From Ramlibacter monticola (GTDB taxonomy: Bacteria; Pseudomonadota; Gammaproteobacteria; Burkholderiales; Burkholderiaceae_C): a stretch of 64,000 nt of DNA. Where the stretch lies: assembly GCF_016722785.1 (NCBI RefSeq), contig NZ_JAEQNE010000008.1:124001-188000 (forward strand), in the 5' to 3' direction. Position numbers and translations under genes: made by a program. A model generated the notes under the pieces. That model was not told the origin of the DNA. It saw only the letters and a program-made list of their open reading frames with translations, and made no database searches. Shown here one piece after another: positions 9,753-18,402 of this stretch (its first letter is position 1; each line of letters begins with the position of its first letter).

Positions 9753-10787
9753 TTATTTGCGCCGCTCAAGGCTGAGCGAGAAGGCCTTCAGCGTCGCCGG
9801 GGGGACCTCGCCCACCACGGTGACCCACGAATCCTGCACCCGGCGGGTGAGCGTATGGGTGGCGCCGCTGGCAAAGACCCCTTCGCGCAGGTGGCGCTGG
9901 CGGTCGTAGTCCTCGACGAAGATCGAGACCGAGGCGAGGCCGTCCGAGAAGATCCACTGCAGCACGCCCTCGGCGCGGCGCTTGTAGCAGCTCATGGCCT
10001 TGAAGCCCGCCACCGGCTGCCGCAGCGCCCAGCCTTCGGCGGCCGCGGTGGTCTTGACCGTGTCGGTCTTCTCCACGCGCCAGCCCTCGGGCACCAGCAT
10101 CTGGTGCGCGAGCTTGTCCATGCGCACCGGCGCGTCGAGCTGCAGCTCCGAGAAGGCGGCCTGCTCCAGCACCCTGCCGGCGTCGTCGAGCGTCTGCAGC
10201 TTGACGACCAGCCCGCTCTGCTTCTCGCTCCAGATCCGGTAGCCGAAACGCAGGCCGTCCTTCGGCAGCACCTGGACGATGTCGGCGTCGAAGCCGGCGA
10301 CCCGGTCGCTGCCCACGCGGCGCGCCGTGTAGAACTCGGGGATGGCGCTCTCGTCCGGGCGGACCAGCTCGGGGAACAGGCCCACCGTGTCGCGGCGCTC
10401 GGCGCGCACCGTCCTCTCTTCCGGCAGGAAGGTCAGCACCTCGTCGTCGCGGCGGAAGGTCGAGCGCCGCTCGCCCGACAGGGTGTCGATGCGTTCCACC
10501 TGGCGTTGGCCGTCGCAGGCATGCCAGATGCGCGCGCTGGCCATCGAGCCGTTGCTGGAGGAGACCACGAAGGTGCCGATATAGCTGCGCCTCAGCGAGG
10601 CATCCTGCATGCGGGCCAGCCATTCGCTCACGGTGCGCTCGTTGCGGCCGTCGGACGGCCGCGGATCGGGCAGCGCCGGCGCCGCCAGGACGGCCTGGGT
10701 GACGAGCAGCGTCAAGGCGCCGGACGCAAGCGCCAGGGCGCCACGCGCCAAGCGCCGGCGGGCGAGTGCGGGAGCTTGGACCCTCAT
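9753..10787 (-). CDS. rseB: Sigma-E regulatory protein RseB/MucB
   Basis: Periplasmic regulator that binds the anti-sigma factor RseA and shields it from cleavage until envelope damage is sensed. The 344-residue product has a signal peptide ending near VLAAPALP. The MucB/RseB N-terminal LolA-like domain (QDASLRRSYIGTFVV onward) and the smaller C-terminal domain (from about 220) follow. It lies 10 nt downstream of rseA and upstream of htrA. Confidence 0.92.
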   Translation of the reverse strand: MRVQAPALARRRLARGALALASGALTLLVTQAVLAAPALPDPRPSDGRNERTVSEWLARMQDASLRRSYIGTFVVSSSNGSMASARIWHACDGQRQVERIDTLSGERRSTFRRDDEVLTFLPEERTVRAERRDTVGLFPELVRPDESAIPEFYTARRVGSDRVAGFDADIVQVLPKDGLRFGYRIWSEKQSGLVVKLQTLDDAGRVLEQAAFSELQLDAPVRMDKLAHQMLVPEGWRVEKTDTVKTTAAAEGWALRQPVAGFKAMSCYKRRAEGVLQWIFSDGLASVSIFVEDYDRQRHLREGVFASGATHTLTRRVQDSWVTVVGEVPPATLKAFSLSLERRK

Positions 10788-10797
10788 CCTGCGCGGC

Positions 10798-11382
10798 TCA
10801 GCGGCCGGGGGCCTCGAAGGTGGCGTTGCGGATGAAGCCCGAGGACGTCTGCAGCAGGCCGGAGCCGCCGAACTGGCGGTGGACGGACAGCAGCTGGTCG
10901 AGGCGCGCGTCGCGGATCATGGCGGGGGCGCTCGCCTCCACCACCGCGGGCGCGGCTTCGGGTGCCGCGGCCAGTTGCGGCTGCGCGACCGGGGCGGCGC
11001 CGCCCCACATATTCCAGCCGACCGCGGCGACGGCGGCGACGGAGGCCACGCCGGCGGCGAGCTTCCAGATCCAGTCGTTGGCGGGGGGACGGGAAGTATC
11101 CACGACCGCCTGCACCGGGGCCGGCTGCGGGGCAGCGAGCGGCTTTTCTTCCTCCAGGCGCTCGCGCAGCCGGGCGAGGAAGGCTTCCGGGGCGCTGCCG
11201 GTGCAAGCCCGCCCGGTGCGCAACACCTCGCCCACCACGTGATAGCTGCACCAGGCCTGGCGCCCCCGCGCGTCGGCGCTTGCCGCCTGCACGGCCCGGG
11301 CGACGGCATCACCCTGCAGATGCCCGTCGGCCAAGGCCGAAATCAGTTCCTGGTTGTCCATCTTGTGATCCATCACTTCCAT
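10798..11382 (-). CDS. rseA: Anti-sigma-E factor RseA/MucA
   Basis: Single-pass inner-membrane anti-sigma factor. The N-terminal cytoplasmic RseA domain (NQELISALADGHLQGD, residues 9-85) binds RpoE. One membrane segment lies at about 108-128 (LAAGVASVAAVAAVGWNMWG), followed by a periplasmic tail ending GFIRNATFEAPGR. ATG 11382 is used; ATG codons at 11373 and 11361 are alternatives. It follows rpoE by 12 nt and precedes rseB. Confidence 0.9.
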   Translation of the reverse strand: MEVMDHKMDNQELISALADGHLQGDAVARAVQAASADARGRQAWCSYHVVGEVLRTGRACTGSAPEAFLARLRERLEEEKPLAAPQPAPVQAVVDTSRPPANDWIWKLAAGVASVAAVAAVGWNMWGGAAPVAQPQLAAAPEAAPAVVEASAPAMIRDARLDQLLSVHRQFGGSGLLQTSSGFIRNATFEAPGR

Positions 11383-11394
11383 CCTGCGCGCCCG

Positions 11395-12033
11395 TCACCA
11401 GCGCTTGCCCGACTGGTTTTCCAGCAGGGGCTTGACCTTCGCCGAAATCGCCTCGCGGGCGCGGAAGATGCGCGAGCGGACCGTCCCGATCGGGCAATTC
11501 ATCACTTCCGCGATCTCCTCGTAGCTCAGGCCTTCGATCTCGCGCAGCGTCACCGCCTGGCGAAGTTCGTCGGGCAGCGCCTCCATGGCCGAGTTGACCG
11601 TGGCGGCGATTTCCTTGGCCGCGAGCACCGTTTCCGGCGTTTCAGCGCTGGTTAGTTCGTTCTCGACGCCGGAAGTTTCTTCCTCATCATCGCCGCCCTT
11701 CAAGGCGCTCTCGGAGACCACTGGATCCCGCTTGAGGTCGACCAGGGCTTTTTTCGCGGTATTGACCGCGATCCGATACAGCCAGGTATAGAACTGCGCC
11801 TCGCCGCGGAACTGGGAGAGGGCGCGGTAGGCGCGGATGAAGGTTTCCTGGGCGATATCCTCGATCAGGTCGGTGTCGCGGACCATGCGGCCGATCAAGC
11901 GTTCGATGCGGCGCTGGTACTTCAGGACCAGGAGTTCGTAGGCGCGCTGGTCGCCCGCCACCGTGCGCTCCACCAGCATCAGGTCGGTGTCGCCGGACGA
12001 GGGTGCGGGAGCAACGGGAGGCGTCTTGGTCAT
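11395..12033 (-). CDS. rpoE: RNA polymerase sigma factor RpoE (AlgU)
   Basis: Extracytoplasmic-function sigma factor for envelope stress. The 212-residue product has region 2 (DIAQETFIRAYRALSQFRGE and FYTWLYRIAVN) and region 4 (LREIEGLSYEEIAEVMNCP followed by IGTVRSRIFRARE). The linker is acidic and slightly long (KGGDDEEETSGVENELTSAE, about 130-150). ATG 12033 gives the standard N-terminus. It is followed by rseA, rseB and htrA. The stop of the upstream YgfX-like ORF is 2 nt away. Confidence 0.96.
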   Translation of the reverse strand: MTKTPPVAPAPSSGDTDLMLVERTVAGDQRAYELLVLKYQRRIERLIGRMVRDTDLIEDIAQETFIRAYRALSQFRGEAQFYTWLYRIAVNTAKKALVDLKRDPVVSESALKGGDDEEETSGVENELTSAETPETVLAAKEIAATVNSAMEALPDELRQAVTLREIEGLSYEEIAEVMNCPIGTVRSRIFRAREAISAKVKPLLENQSGKRW

Positions 12034-12035
12034 TG

Positions 12036-12503
12036 TCAGGCCGTCGGCGGCTCGCCGGCTGGGGGCACGGGCGTGCCGGCGCGCGAATATACCGCACGCC
12101 GCAGCGCCTCCCAGTGCGCGGGAGCGCGGGCCCGTTCCAGCCAGAACCAGCGCGCGCCGCCCTCTTCCGCCTGCCAGCGAAGCAACAGCCGATTCTGCAG
12201 GTCCAGCGCGATCTCGGGGTGGCCGGGACGCAGCCCGCCGCCTTCTTCCACCCCTTCCTGCCAGCCCCAGGCCACTCCGTTCCAGCGCAGGGTGCCGGTG
12301 GGCGAGCGCCACCAGGCGGCGAGCGCCACCGCCCCGCAGCCGGCGGCCGCCGCGAAGGCCAGCGCCTGCCGCCAGCCGGCCGGCACCGGCTGCAGCGTCC
12401 ATGCCGCGGCCACGAGCAGGCCGAGCGCGGTGAGCCCCGCGGCGAGCGCGAGCGCGAATGCGCTGCGCCCCACCGGATAGTTCACCGATGGGGCCGCATG
12501 CAT
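12036..12503 (-). CDS. Small membrane protein, YgfX/CptA-like
   Basis: A 155-residue protein with two close transmembrane segments at about residues 13-35 and 45-65 (a hairpin). A soluble, tryptophan-rich domain follows (WNGVAWGWQEG, ALDLQNRLLLRWQ, ARWFWLER). This layout resembles the YgfX family, whose founding E. coli member pairs with SdhE; the resemblance is judged by eye. It sits between fabF and rpoE and abuts rpoE, so it may be co-transcribed with the sigma factor. Function here is unknown. Confidence 0.75.
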   Translation of the reverse strand: MHAAPSVNYPVGRSAFALALAAGLTALGLLVAAAWTLQPVPAGWRQALAFAAAAGCGAVALAAWWRSPTGTLRWNGVAWGWQEGVEEGGGLRPGHPEIALDLQNRLLLRWQAEEGGARWFWLERARAPAHWEALRRAVYSRAGTPVPPAGEPPTA

Positions 12504-12516
12504 GAGTCAGCGGGCG

Positions 12517-13758
12517 CTAGATGCGCTTGAAGACGAGCGAACCGTTGGTGCCGCCGAAGCCGAAGTTGTTCTTCAGCGCCACGTCGATCTTCATGTCCCG
12601 CGCCGTGTTGGCGCAGTAGTCCAGGTCGCATTCCGGGTCCTGGTTGAAGATGTTGATGGTGGGCGGGCTCTTCTGGTCGTGGATCGCCAGCACCGTGAAC
12701 ACCGACTCGATGCCGCCCGCGCCGCCCAGCAGGTGGCCGGTCATGGACTTGGTCGAGTTGACGACGACCTTCTTGGCGGCCTCGCCGAGCGCGAGCTTGA
12801 TGGCGTTCGTCTCGTTCACGTCCCCCAGCGGCGTGGAGGTGCCGTGGGCGTTGAGGTACTGGACCTGGTCCGGGTTGACCCCGGCGTTCTTCAGCGCGGC
12901 GATCATGGACCGCTTGGGGCCGTCCACGTTCGGGGCGGTCATGTGGTACGCGTCGGCGCTCATGCCGAAGCCGGCCACTTCCGCGTAGATCTTCGCGCCC
13001 CGCTTCTTCGCGTGCTCGTACTCCTCCAGCACCATGACGCCGCCGCCCTCGCCCAGCACGAAACCGTCGCGGTCCTTGTCCCAGGGGCGGGACGCGGTCT
13101 TCGGGTCGTCGTTGCGGGTGGACAGCGCGCGGGCCGCGGCGAAGCCGCCGATGCCCATCATGGAGACGCACGATTCCGCGCCGCCGGCGACCATGACGTC
13201 GGCGTCACCCGCCTCGATCAGGCGCGCGGAAAGGCCGATCGCGTGCAGGCCCGTCGTGCAGGCCGTCACCACGGCGATGTTGGCGCCCTGGAAGCCGTGC
13301 CGGATCGACACGTGGCCCGAGATCATGTTGATGATCGAGGCCGGCACGAAGAACGGCGAGATGCGGCGGGGGCCGCGGTTCATCAGCTCGGTGTGCGTTT
13401 CCTCGATCATCGGCAGGCCGCCGATGCCGGAACCGATGTTCACGCCGATGCGCTGGGCGAGTTCGGGATCGAGCTGGTCGCCCGTGGGCAGGCCGGCGTC
13501 CTTGATCGCCTGGTCGGCCGCGGCGAGGCCGAGGTGGATGAAGCGGTCCATGTGCCGGGCTTCCTTTTCCGGCATGTAGTCCGCCACATTGAAGTTGCGG
13601 ACCTCGCCCGCGAACCTCACCGACAGGGAACTGGCATCGAAGGACGCGACAAGGTCGATCCCGCTGCGGCCCGCCAGCAGGTTGGCCCAGGCTTCGGTGA
13701 CCGTATTACCGACCGGGCTGACGCAGCCCAGTCCCGTCACGACGACGCGGCGACGCAT
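12517..13758 (-). CDS. fabF: 3-oxoacyl-[ACP] synthase II FabF
   Basis: Elongating beta-ketoacyl-ACP synthase, including the temperature-sensitive 16:1 to 18:1 step. The 413-residue product has the thiolase-fold Cys-His-His triad: Cys167 in VTACTTG, His in NAHGTSTPLGD and His in KSMTGHLLGGAG. The ATG at 13758 gives MRRRVVVTGLGCVSPVG, a standard start. It lies 7 nt after acpP in the fab cluster. Confidence 0.97.
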   Translation of the reverse strand: MRRRVVVTGLGCVSPVGNTVTEAWANLLAGRSGIDLVASFDASSLSVRFAGEVRNFNVADYMPEKEARHMDRFIHLGLAAADQAIKDAGLPTGDQLDPELAQRIGVNIGSGIGGLPMIEETHTELMNRGPRRISPFFVPASIINMISGHVSIRHGFQGANIAVVTACTTGLHAIGLSARLIEAGDADVMVAGGAESCVSMMGIGGFAAARALSTRNDDPKTASRPWDKDRDGFVLGEGGGVMVLEEYEHAKKRGAKIYAEVAGFGMSADAYHMTAPNVDGPKRSMIAALKNAGVNPDQVQYLNAHGTSTPLGDVNETNAIKLALGEAAKKVVVNSTKSMTGHLLGGAGGIESVFTVLAIHDQKSPPTINIFNQDPECDLDYCANTARDMKIDVALKNNFGFGGTNGSLVFKRI

Positions 13759-13765
13759 CTTTGTC

Positions 13766-14005
13766 TCAGGCCTTCTGGTGGGCGTTGGCGTAGTCGATGG
13801 CGTTCTGCACCGTCGTGATCTTCTCGGCGTCTTCGTCCGGGATCTCGATGCCGAACTCGTCCTCGAGGGCCATCACGAGTTCCACCGTGTCCAGAGAGTC
13901 GGCACCGAGATCGGCCACGAAGGACTTCTCATTGGTGACCTGGGACTCTTCCACGCCGAGTTGCTCGGCGATGATTTTCTTGACACGTGCTTCGATATCG
14001 CTCAT
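13766..14005 (-). CDS. acpP: Acyl carrier protein
   Basis: A 79-residue acidic four-helix carrier of fatty-acyl intermediates. Phosphopantetheine is attached by AcpS to Ser37 of the DSLDTVELVMALE motif. Full length matches the family. A 99-nt gap separates it from fabG and holds a possible minus-strand -10 (TAAAAT at 14045-14040). A separate acpP promoter would fit the high ACP demand, but no clear -35 is visible. Confidence 0.98.
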   Translation of the reverse strand: MSDIEARVKKIIAEQLGVEESQVTNEKSFVADLGADSLDTVELVMALEDEFGIEIPDEDAEKITTVQNAIDYANAHQKA

Positions 14006-14104
14006 TGGGTGCCCTCTAAGGGTTTGTGTTGAATCCGCGATTTTAAGCCGGGCGGAGTTTCCGGCTGGGGTACCTTGGCCTGCGGCGCCTGTGCGGAATG
14101 CCGC

Positions 14105-14854
14105 TCAGGCCATGAACATGCCACCGTTGACGTGGATTTCCTGGCCGCTCACGTAGCCGGCCTGGGGCGAGGCGAGCCAGGCCACCGCGTGCGCGATGTC
14201 GGCGGGCTTGCCCAGGTGGCCCAGCGGGATCTGGCCCAGCAGGGCCTTCTGCTGTTCCTCCGGCAGGGCCGCCGTCATGTCGGTTTCGATGAAGCCGGGG
14301 GCCACGCAATTGACCGTGATCCCGCGGCTGCCGAGCTCGCGCGCCAGCGCGCGGGTCATGCCCGCCACGCCGGCCTTGGCGGCGGCGTAGTTCGCCTGGC
14401 CCGGGTTGCCCGAGGCGCCCACCACGCTGGTGATGCTGACGATGCGGCCGTAGCGCTGCTTCATCATCGTGCGCATCACGGCGCGGCTGGTCCGGAAGAC
14501 GGCCTTCAGGTTGGTGTCCAGCACCGCGTCCCAGTCGTCGTCCTTCATGCGCATGGCGAGCGTGTCGCGCGTGATGCCGGCATTGTTCACCAGCACGTGC
14601 AGCCCGCCATGCTCCCTGGCGATGGCGTCGATCAGCGCTTCGGCCGCGGCGGCGTCGTTGACGTCCAGTTTCGCGCCCTTGCAGCCGGCGAACTGCGACA
14701 GAGCCGCCGTGATCTTGCCGGCGCCGTCGTCGCTGGTGGCCGTGCCGATCACCTTCATGCCGCGGGCAGCGAGTTCGTGCGCGATGGCCTGGCCGATGCC
14801 GCGCGAGGCGCCCGTGACCAGGGCGACCTGGCCCTGCATGGTGGGAGTCGTCAT
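14105..14854 (-). CDS. fabG: 3-oxoacyl-[ACP] reductase FabG
   Basis: NADPH-dependent short-chain dehydrogenase for the first reduction of each fatty-acid elongation cycle. The 249-residue product has the cofactor motif TGASRGIG near residue 14 and NNAG. The Ser-Tyr-Lys catalytic set is in ITSVVG and YAAAKAG, and the C-terminus is GQEIHVNGGMFMA. The ATG overlaps the fabD stop by 4 nt, so the two are translationally coupled. Confidence 0.97.
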   Translation of the reverse strand: MTTPTMQGQVALVTGASRGIGQAIAHELAARGMKVIGTATSDDGAGKITAALSQFAGCKGAKLDVNDAAAAEALIDAIAREHGGLHVLVNNAGITRDTLAMRMKDDDWDAVLDTNLKAVFRTSRAVMRTMMKQRYGRIVSITSVVGASGNPGQANYAAAKAGVAGMTRALARELGSRGITVNCVAPGFIETDMTAALPEEQQKALLGQIPLGHLGKPADIAHAVAWLASPQAGYVSGQEIHVNGGMFMA

Positions 14855-15801
14855 TGCACGAGGCCCTTTGCTTCGTTGAGGGACGCGGGGTCGTATACCG
14901 CGCCGGTGGTCAGCGTGCCGTCGATGCGCTTCGCCAGGCCGGCCAGCACCTTGCCCGGGCCGCATTCGAGGATAGTGGTGACGCCCTGCGCCTGGATCGC
15001 GCGCACGCACTCGACCCAGCGCACCGGGCCGAAGGCCTGCTCGTACAGGGCGCCGCGGATGCGGTCGGGATCGGTCTCGGCCTTCACCTCGATGTTGTTG
15101 ATCACCGGGATGCGGGGAGCCTGCAGGGCGGTCTGCGCCAGGCGCTCGCGCAGCCGCTCGGCGGCCGGCTTCATCAGGCTGGAGTGGAAGGGCGCCGAGA
15201 CGGGCAACGGCAGCGCGCGCTTGGCCCCCGCGGCCTTCAGCACCTCGCAGGCCTTGTCGACGGCCGCCTTGCTGCCGGCGATCACGGTCTGCGCGGGATC
15301 GTTGAAGTTGACGGCTTCCACCACTTCGCTGGTGTTCGTCTCGAAGCTGCGAACGGCCTGCGCGCAGCCTTCGATCACCTTCTGCGCGTCCAGGCCCAGG
15401 ATGGCGGCCATCGCGCCGGTGCCCACCGGCACCGCGTCCTGCATCGCCTGCGCGCGGAAGCGCACCAGCGGGGCGGCGTCGGCCAGCGCCAGCGCGCCGG
15501 CGGCGACCAGCGCCGTGTACTCGCCGAGCGAGTGGCCCGCCAGCACGGCCGGCTCGGGGCCGCCCTCGGCGATCCACGCGCGGTAGGCCGCGATGCCGGC
15601 GACCAGCATCACCGGTTGCGTGTTGGTGGTGAGGGCCAGCGCCTCCTTGGGGCCTTCCTTGATCAGGCGCGCGACATCCTCGCCCAGGGCGTCGGAGGCT
15701 TCCTTCAGCGTCTGCACCACGGCGGGATGGTCGCCCCAGCCGTCGAGCATGCCGACGGCCTGCGAGCCCTGGCCGGGAAAGACGAAAGCGAACGGTTTCA
15801 T
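14851..15801 (-). CDS. fabD: Malonyl-CoA:ACP transacylase FabD
   Basis: Loads malonate from CoA to ACP. The 316-residue product starts MKPFAFVFPGQGSQ and has the nucleophile Ser91 in GHSLGEY and the catalytic His in PFHSSLM. The start at 15801 matches the family. Longer in-frame starts run into the inverted-repeat element 15831-15932 and are not used. It lies between fabH and fabG. Confidence 0.96.
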   Translation of the reverse strand: MKPFAFVFPGQGSQAVGMLDGWGDHPAVVQTLKEASDALGEDVARLIKEGPKEALALTTNTQPVMLVAGIAAYRAWIAEGGPEPAVLAGHSLGEYTALVAAGALALADAAPLVRFRAQAMQDAVPVGTGAMAAILGLDAQKVIEGCAQAVRSFETNTSEVVEAVNFNDPAQTVIAGSKAAVDKACEVLKAAGAKRALPLPVSAPFHSSLMKPAAERLRERLAQTALQAPRIPVINNIEVKAETDPDRIRGALYEQAFGPVRWVECVRAIQAQGVTTILECGPGKVLAGLAKRIDGTLTTGAVYDPASLNEAKGLVQ

Positions 15802-15830
15802 GGCAGTCGGTCTTCGAATTTGAATGGGGG

Positions 15831-15932
15831 AAAAAATGGGGTCAGATTCCAATTTCGCGGAGCGAATGCGCGCGGCCTGCAGGCCGGCGGCGCTGCGCGC
15901 CGCTGCGAAATTGGAATCTGACCCCCATTTTT
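15831..15932. repeat. 102-bp inverted-repeat element between fabH and fabD
   Basis: Two near-perfect inverted arms of about 27 nt, 15831-15858 and 15905-15932, carry GGTCAGATTCCAATTTCGC and its complement flanked by A and T runs. The arms differ by a single G insertion. They enclose 46 bp of GC-rich DNA with an internal perfect palindrome, GGCCTGCAGGCC (15873-15884). The fabH TAA stop lies inside one arm. Motifs of the GGGGTCAGA type are, from memory, frequent near REP-associated tyrosine transposases, which suggests a non-autonomous mobile repeat. On either strand the A/T ends could also act as a terminator or attenuator. Confidence 0.8.
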
Positions 15933-16908
15933 AGAAGTCCAGCAGCACGGCGCCCCAGGTGAAACCGCCGCCGACGCCTTCCAGCATCAGCGTGTCACCC
16001 TTGCGGATCTTGCCCGTGCGCACCGCCGTATCGAGCGCCAGCGGGATCGAGGCGGCGGAGGTGTTGCCGTGCTCGTCGACGGTCACGATGACCTTGTCCT
16101 GCGGCAGCTTCAGCTTGCGCGCGGTGCCCAGCATGATGCGGATGTTGGCCTGGTGCGGCACCAGCCAGTCGATGTCGGCTTCGGTCTTGCCGGCCTTGGC
16201 CAGGGTGGCGCGCGCGGCCTCTTCCAGCACACCCACGGCCAGCTTGAACACGGCCTGGCCGTCCATTCGCAGCAGGGGATTGCCGTGCACCTTGCCGCCG
16301 AACACGCCGCCCGGCACGCAGAGGATCTCCACGTGCTTGCCGTCCGCGTGCAGGTCGGTCGCCAGGATTCCGGGCGTGTCGGAGGCTTCCAGCACCACCG
16401 CGCCGGCGCCGTCGCCGAACAGGACGCAGGTCGTGCGGTCCTCGAAGTCGAGGATGCGCGAGAAGACCTCGGAACCGATCACCAGGGCGCGGTTCGCCGA
16501 GCCGGTGCGGATCATCGCGTCGGCCACGGTGAGCGCGTAGACGAAGCCGCTGCACACGGCCTGCACGTCGAACGCGGGGCAGCCGGCGATGCCCAGCTTG
16601 TTCTGCAGGATGCAGGCGGTGGAGGGGAACACCATGTCCGGCGTGGACGTGGCGACGATGATCAGGTCGATCTCGGAGGCCGTGCGGCCGGCGGACTCCA
16701 GCGCCTGGCGCGCGGCATGCACGCCCAGTTCGCTGCTCGTCACGTCGGGATCGGCGAAGTGGCGCGCGCGGATGCCGGTGCGCTCCACGATCCAGTCGTC
16801 GGAGGTCTCGATGCCGCGTGCAGCCAGCTGCACCGCCAGGTCCGCGTTCGTGACGCGCTTCGGGGGCAGGTAGCTGCCGGTCCCCGTGATCCGGGAATAT
16901 CGGGTCAT
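15931..16908 (-). CDS. fabH: 3-oxoacyl-[ACP] synthase III FabH
   Basis: Initiates fatty-acid synthesis by condensing acetyl-CoA with malonyl-ACP. The 325-residue product has Cys119 (QAVCSGF), His in PHQANIRI and Asn in HGNTSAAS. It starts MTRYSRITGTGSYLPP. The start follows the plsX stop by 3 nt. The stop codon is supplied by one arm of the inverted repeat 15831-15932. Confidence 0.97.
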   Translation of the reverse strand: MTRYSRITGTGSYLPPKRVTNADLAVQLAARGIETSDDWIVERTGIRARHFADPDVTSSELGVHAARQALESAGRTASEIDLIIVATSTPDMVFPSTACILQNKLGIAGCPAFDVQAVCSGFVYALTVADAMIRTGSANRALVIGSEVFSRILDFEDRTTCVLFGDGAGAVVLEASDTPGILATDLHADGKHVEILCVPGGVFGGKVHGNPLLRMDGQAVFKLAVGVLEEAARATLAKAGKTEADIDWLVPHQANIRIMLGTARKLKLPQDKVIVTVDEHGNTSAASIPLALDTAVRTGKIRKGDTLMLEGVGGGFTWGAVLLDF

Positions 16909-16911
16909 TTC

Positions 16912-17961
16912 TCAGTCAGTGGTGACCGGTAGCGGCGGCACCTCGGTGGTGCCCGCCAGCAGCGGCCGCGCATGGGCGATGCGCGCCTGCACCCGGTCCA
17001 GCAGATTATGCCGGGCCGCATCATAAGCTCGGACCAGGGCCTGCTCGAAGGCCAGTTCGTCGGCCGAGCCGTGGCTCTTGAAGACGAGCCCGCGCAGCCC
17101 CAACAGGGCCGCGCCGTTGTAGCGGCGGTGGTCGACGCGCTTCTTGAACGCGTGCAGCACCGGCAGGGAGACGAGCGCGGCCAGCTTGGTCAGCGGATTG
17201 CGCGTGAACTCCTCCTTCAGGAAGCCGCCGATCATCGAGGCCAGGCCTTCGCTGGTCTTGAGCATCACGTTGCCGACGAAGCCGTCGCACACCACGATGT
17301 CGGTGGTGCCCTTGAAGATGTCGTTGCCTTCCACGTTGCCGTAGAAGTTCAGGTCGCCGGCGCTGCCTGCGGCGCGCAGCAGCTCGCCGGCCTTCTTGAT
17401 CACCTCGCTGCCCTTGATGGCTTCCTCGCCGATGTTCAGCAGGCCTACCGAGGGACTGTCGTTCTCCGTCAGGGCGGAGGCGAGCGCGGAACCGAGCACC
17501 GCGAACTGCAACAGGTGCTGCTCGGTGCAGTCGACGTTGGCGCCGAGATCCAGCACCGTCGTGGCGCCGCCCTTCGCATTGGGCAGGCCGTAGGCGATGG
17601 CGGGGCGGTCGATGCCTTCGACCGTCTTCAGCACGTAGCGGGCGAGCGCCATCAGCGCGCCGGTGTTGCCGGCGGAGACGGCGGCCTGGGCCTGGCCTTC
17701 CTTCACCTGCTGGATCGCCACCCGCATCGAAGAGTCCTTCTTCTTGCGCAGGGCGACCTCGACCGGGTCGTCCATCGCCACCACTTCGGAGGCGGGCACG
17801 ACGCGGGCGCGGGGATGGTGGAAGGACTCGAGCGCCGCGGGCGCGCCCACGAGGAGCAGCTGCGCCTCGGGATGCGCATCGAGGAAGTGGCGGCACGCGA
17901 CGAGCGTGACGCGGGGGCCGTGGTCGCCCCCCATGCAATCGACAGCCAGGATGGTCGTCAT
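16912..17961 (-). CDS. plsX: Phosphate acyltransferase PlsX
   Basis: Makes acyl-phosphate from acyl-ACP for phospholipid synthesis. The 349-residue product begins MTTILAVDCMGGDHGP and contains the family segments SAGNTGALMA, NIGEEAIKG and CDGFVGNVMLK. The start at 17961 follows family length. It is 32 nt downstream of the rpmF terminator, so expression depends on read-through or on a promoter within a very short spacer. Confidence 0.97.
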   Translation of the reverse strand: MTTILAVDCMGGDHGPRVTLVACRHFLDAHPEAQLLLVGAPAALESFHHPRARVVPASEVVAMDDPVEVALRKKKDSSMRVAIQQVKEGQAQAAVSAGNTGALMALARYVLKTVEGIDRPAIAYGLPNAKGGATTVLDLGANVDCTEQHLLQFAVLGSALASALTENDSPSVGLLNIGEEAIKGSEVIKKAGELLRAAGSAGDLNFYGNVEGNDIFKGTTDIVVCDGFVGNVMLKTSEGLASMIGGFLKEEFTRNPLTKLAALVSLPVLHAFKKRVDHRRYNGAALLGLRGLVFKSHGSADELAFEQALVRAYDAARHNLLDRVQARIAHARPLLAGTTEVPPLPVTTD

Positions 17962-17995
17962 GGCCTCAACTGTAGAGCCAACGGGTGCTTGCAAG

Positions 17996-18027
17996 AAAAA
18001 AGCCCGGCTTGCCAAGGCAAACCGGGC
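17996..18027 (-). terminator. Intrinsic terminator after rpmF, just before plsX
   Basis: On the minus strand GCCCGG pairs with CCGGGC and an inner TTGCC/GGCAA stem is closed by a two-base loop. A run of six U follows, ending at 17996. It lies 20 nt after the rpmF stop and ends 35 nt before the plsX ATG. It should cap the L32 message and limit read-through into plsX-fabHDG. Confidence 0.85.
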
Positions 18028-18046
18028 CTGTTGCCGGATTCGGGGA

Positions 18047-18229
18047 TCAGGCGTCGTTCTTCGTCTTGACGACCTTGCGGCCGCGGTAGAAGCCCGTGGG
18101 GCTGATGTGGTGGCGCAGGTGGGTTTCGCCCGTGGTGGGCTCCACGGCGATGCCCGGCACGGTCAGGGCGTTGTGGGAACGGTGCATGCCGCGCTTGGAA
18201 GGCGACTTCTTGTTTTGCTGGACGGCCAT
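18047..18229 (-). CDS. rpmF: 50S ribosomal protein L32
   Basis: A 60-residue basic ribosomal protein starting MAVQQNKKSPSKRGMHRSHN, a full-length L32. A well-placed AGGAG site precedes the ATG. It is expressed from its own probable promoter (-10 at 18383-18378) downstream of yceD, and is followed by a terminator. The yceD-rpmF-plsX-fab order is widely conserved in bacteria. Confidence 0.97.
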   Translation of the reverse strand: MAVQQNKKSPSKRGMHRSHNALTVPGIAVEPTTGETHLRHHISPTGFYRGRKVVKTKNDA

Positions 18230-18377
18230 GGCGGGCTCCTGGAATCTCGGTGCTGCAGCCAGGTGCCGGCTGCGGCGGGTTGATCGGTTCGACGTAGTGC
18301 GCCGGGGGCGGGGCGCCTGCGAGGCTGCCCGCGGGTCCGGCGGCAAAGCACGGGACCCTTCTGACGCGAAGCCCGCA

Positions 18378-18383
18378 ATTATA
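18378..18383 (-). promoter_or_regulatory. Probable -10 box of rpmF promoter
   Basis: A perfect TATAAT on the minus strand (18383-18378) lies in the otherwise GC-rich 173-nt spacer between the yceD stop and rpmF. It would start transcription near 18371 with a leader of about 140 nt. No good -35 is visible at 16-18 nt, so only the -10 is claimed. Confidence 0.5.
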
Positions 18384-18402
18384 GCCCAAGATGACGATCC
18401 CG

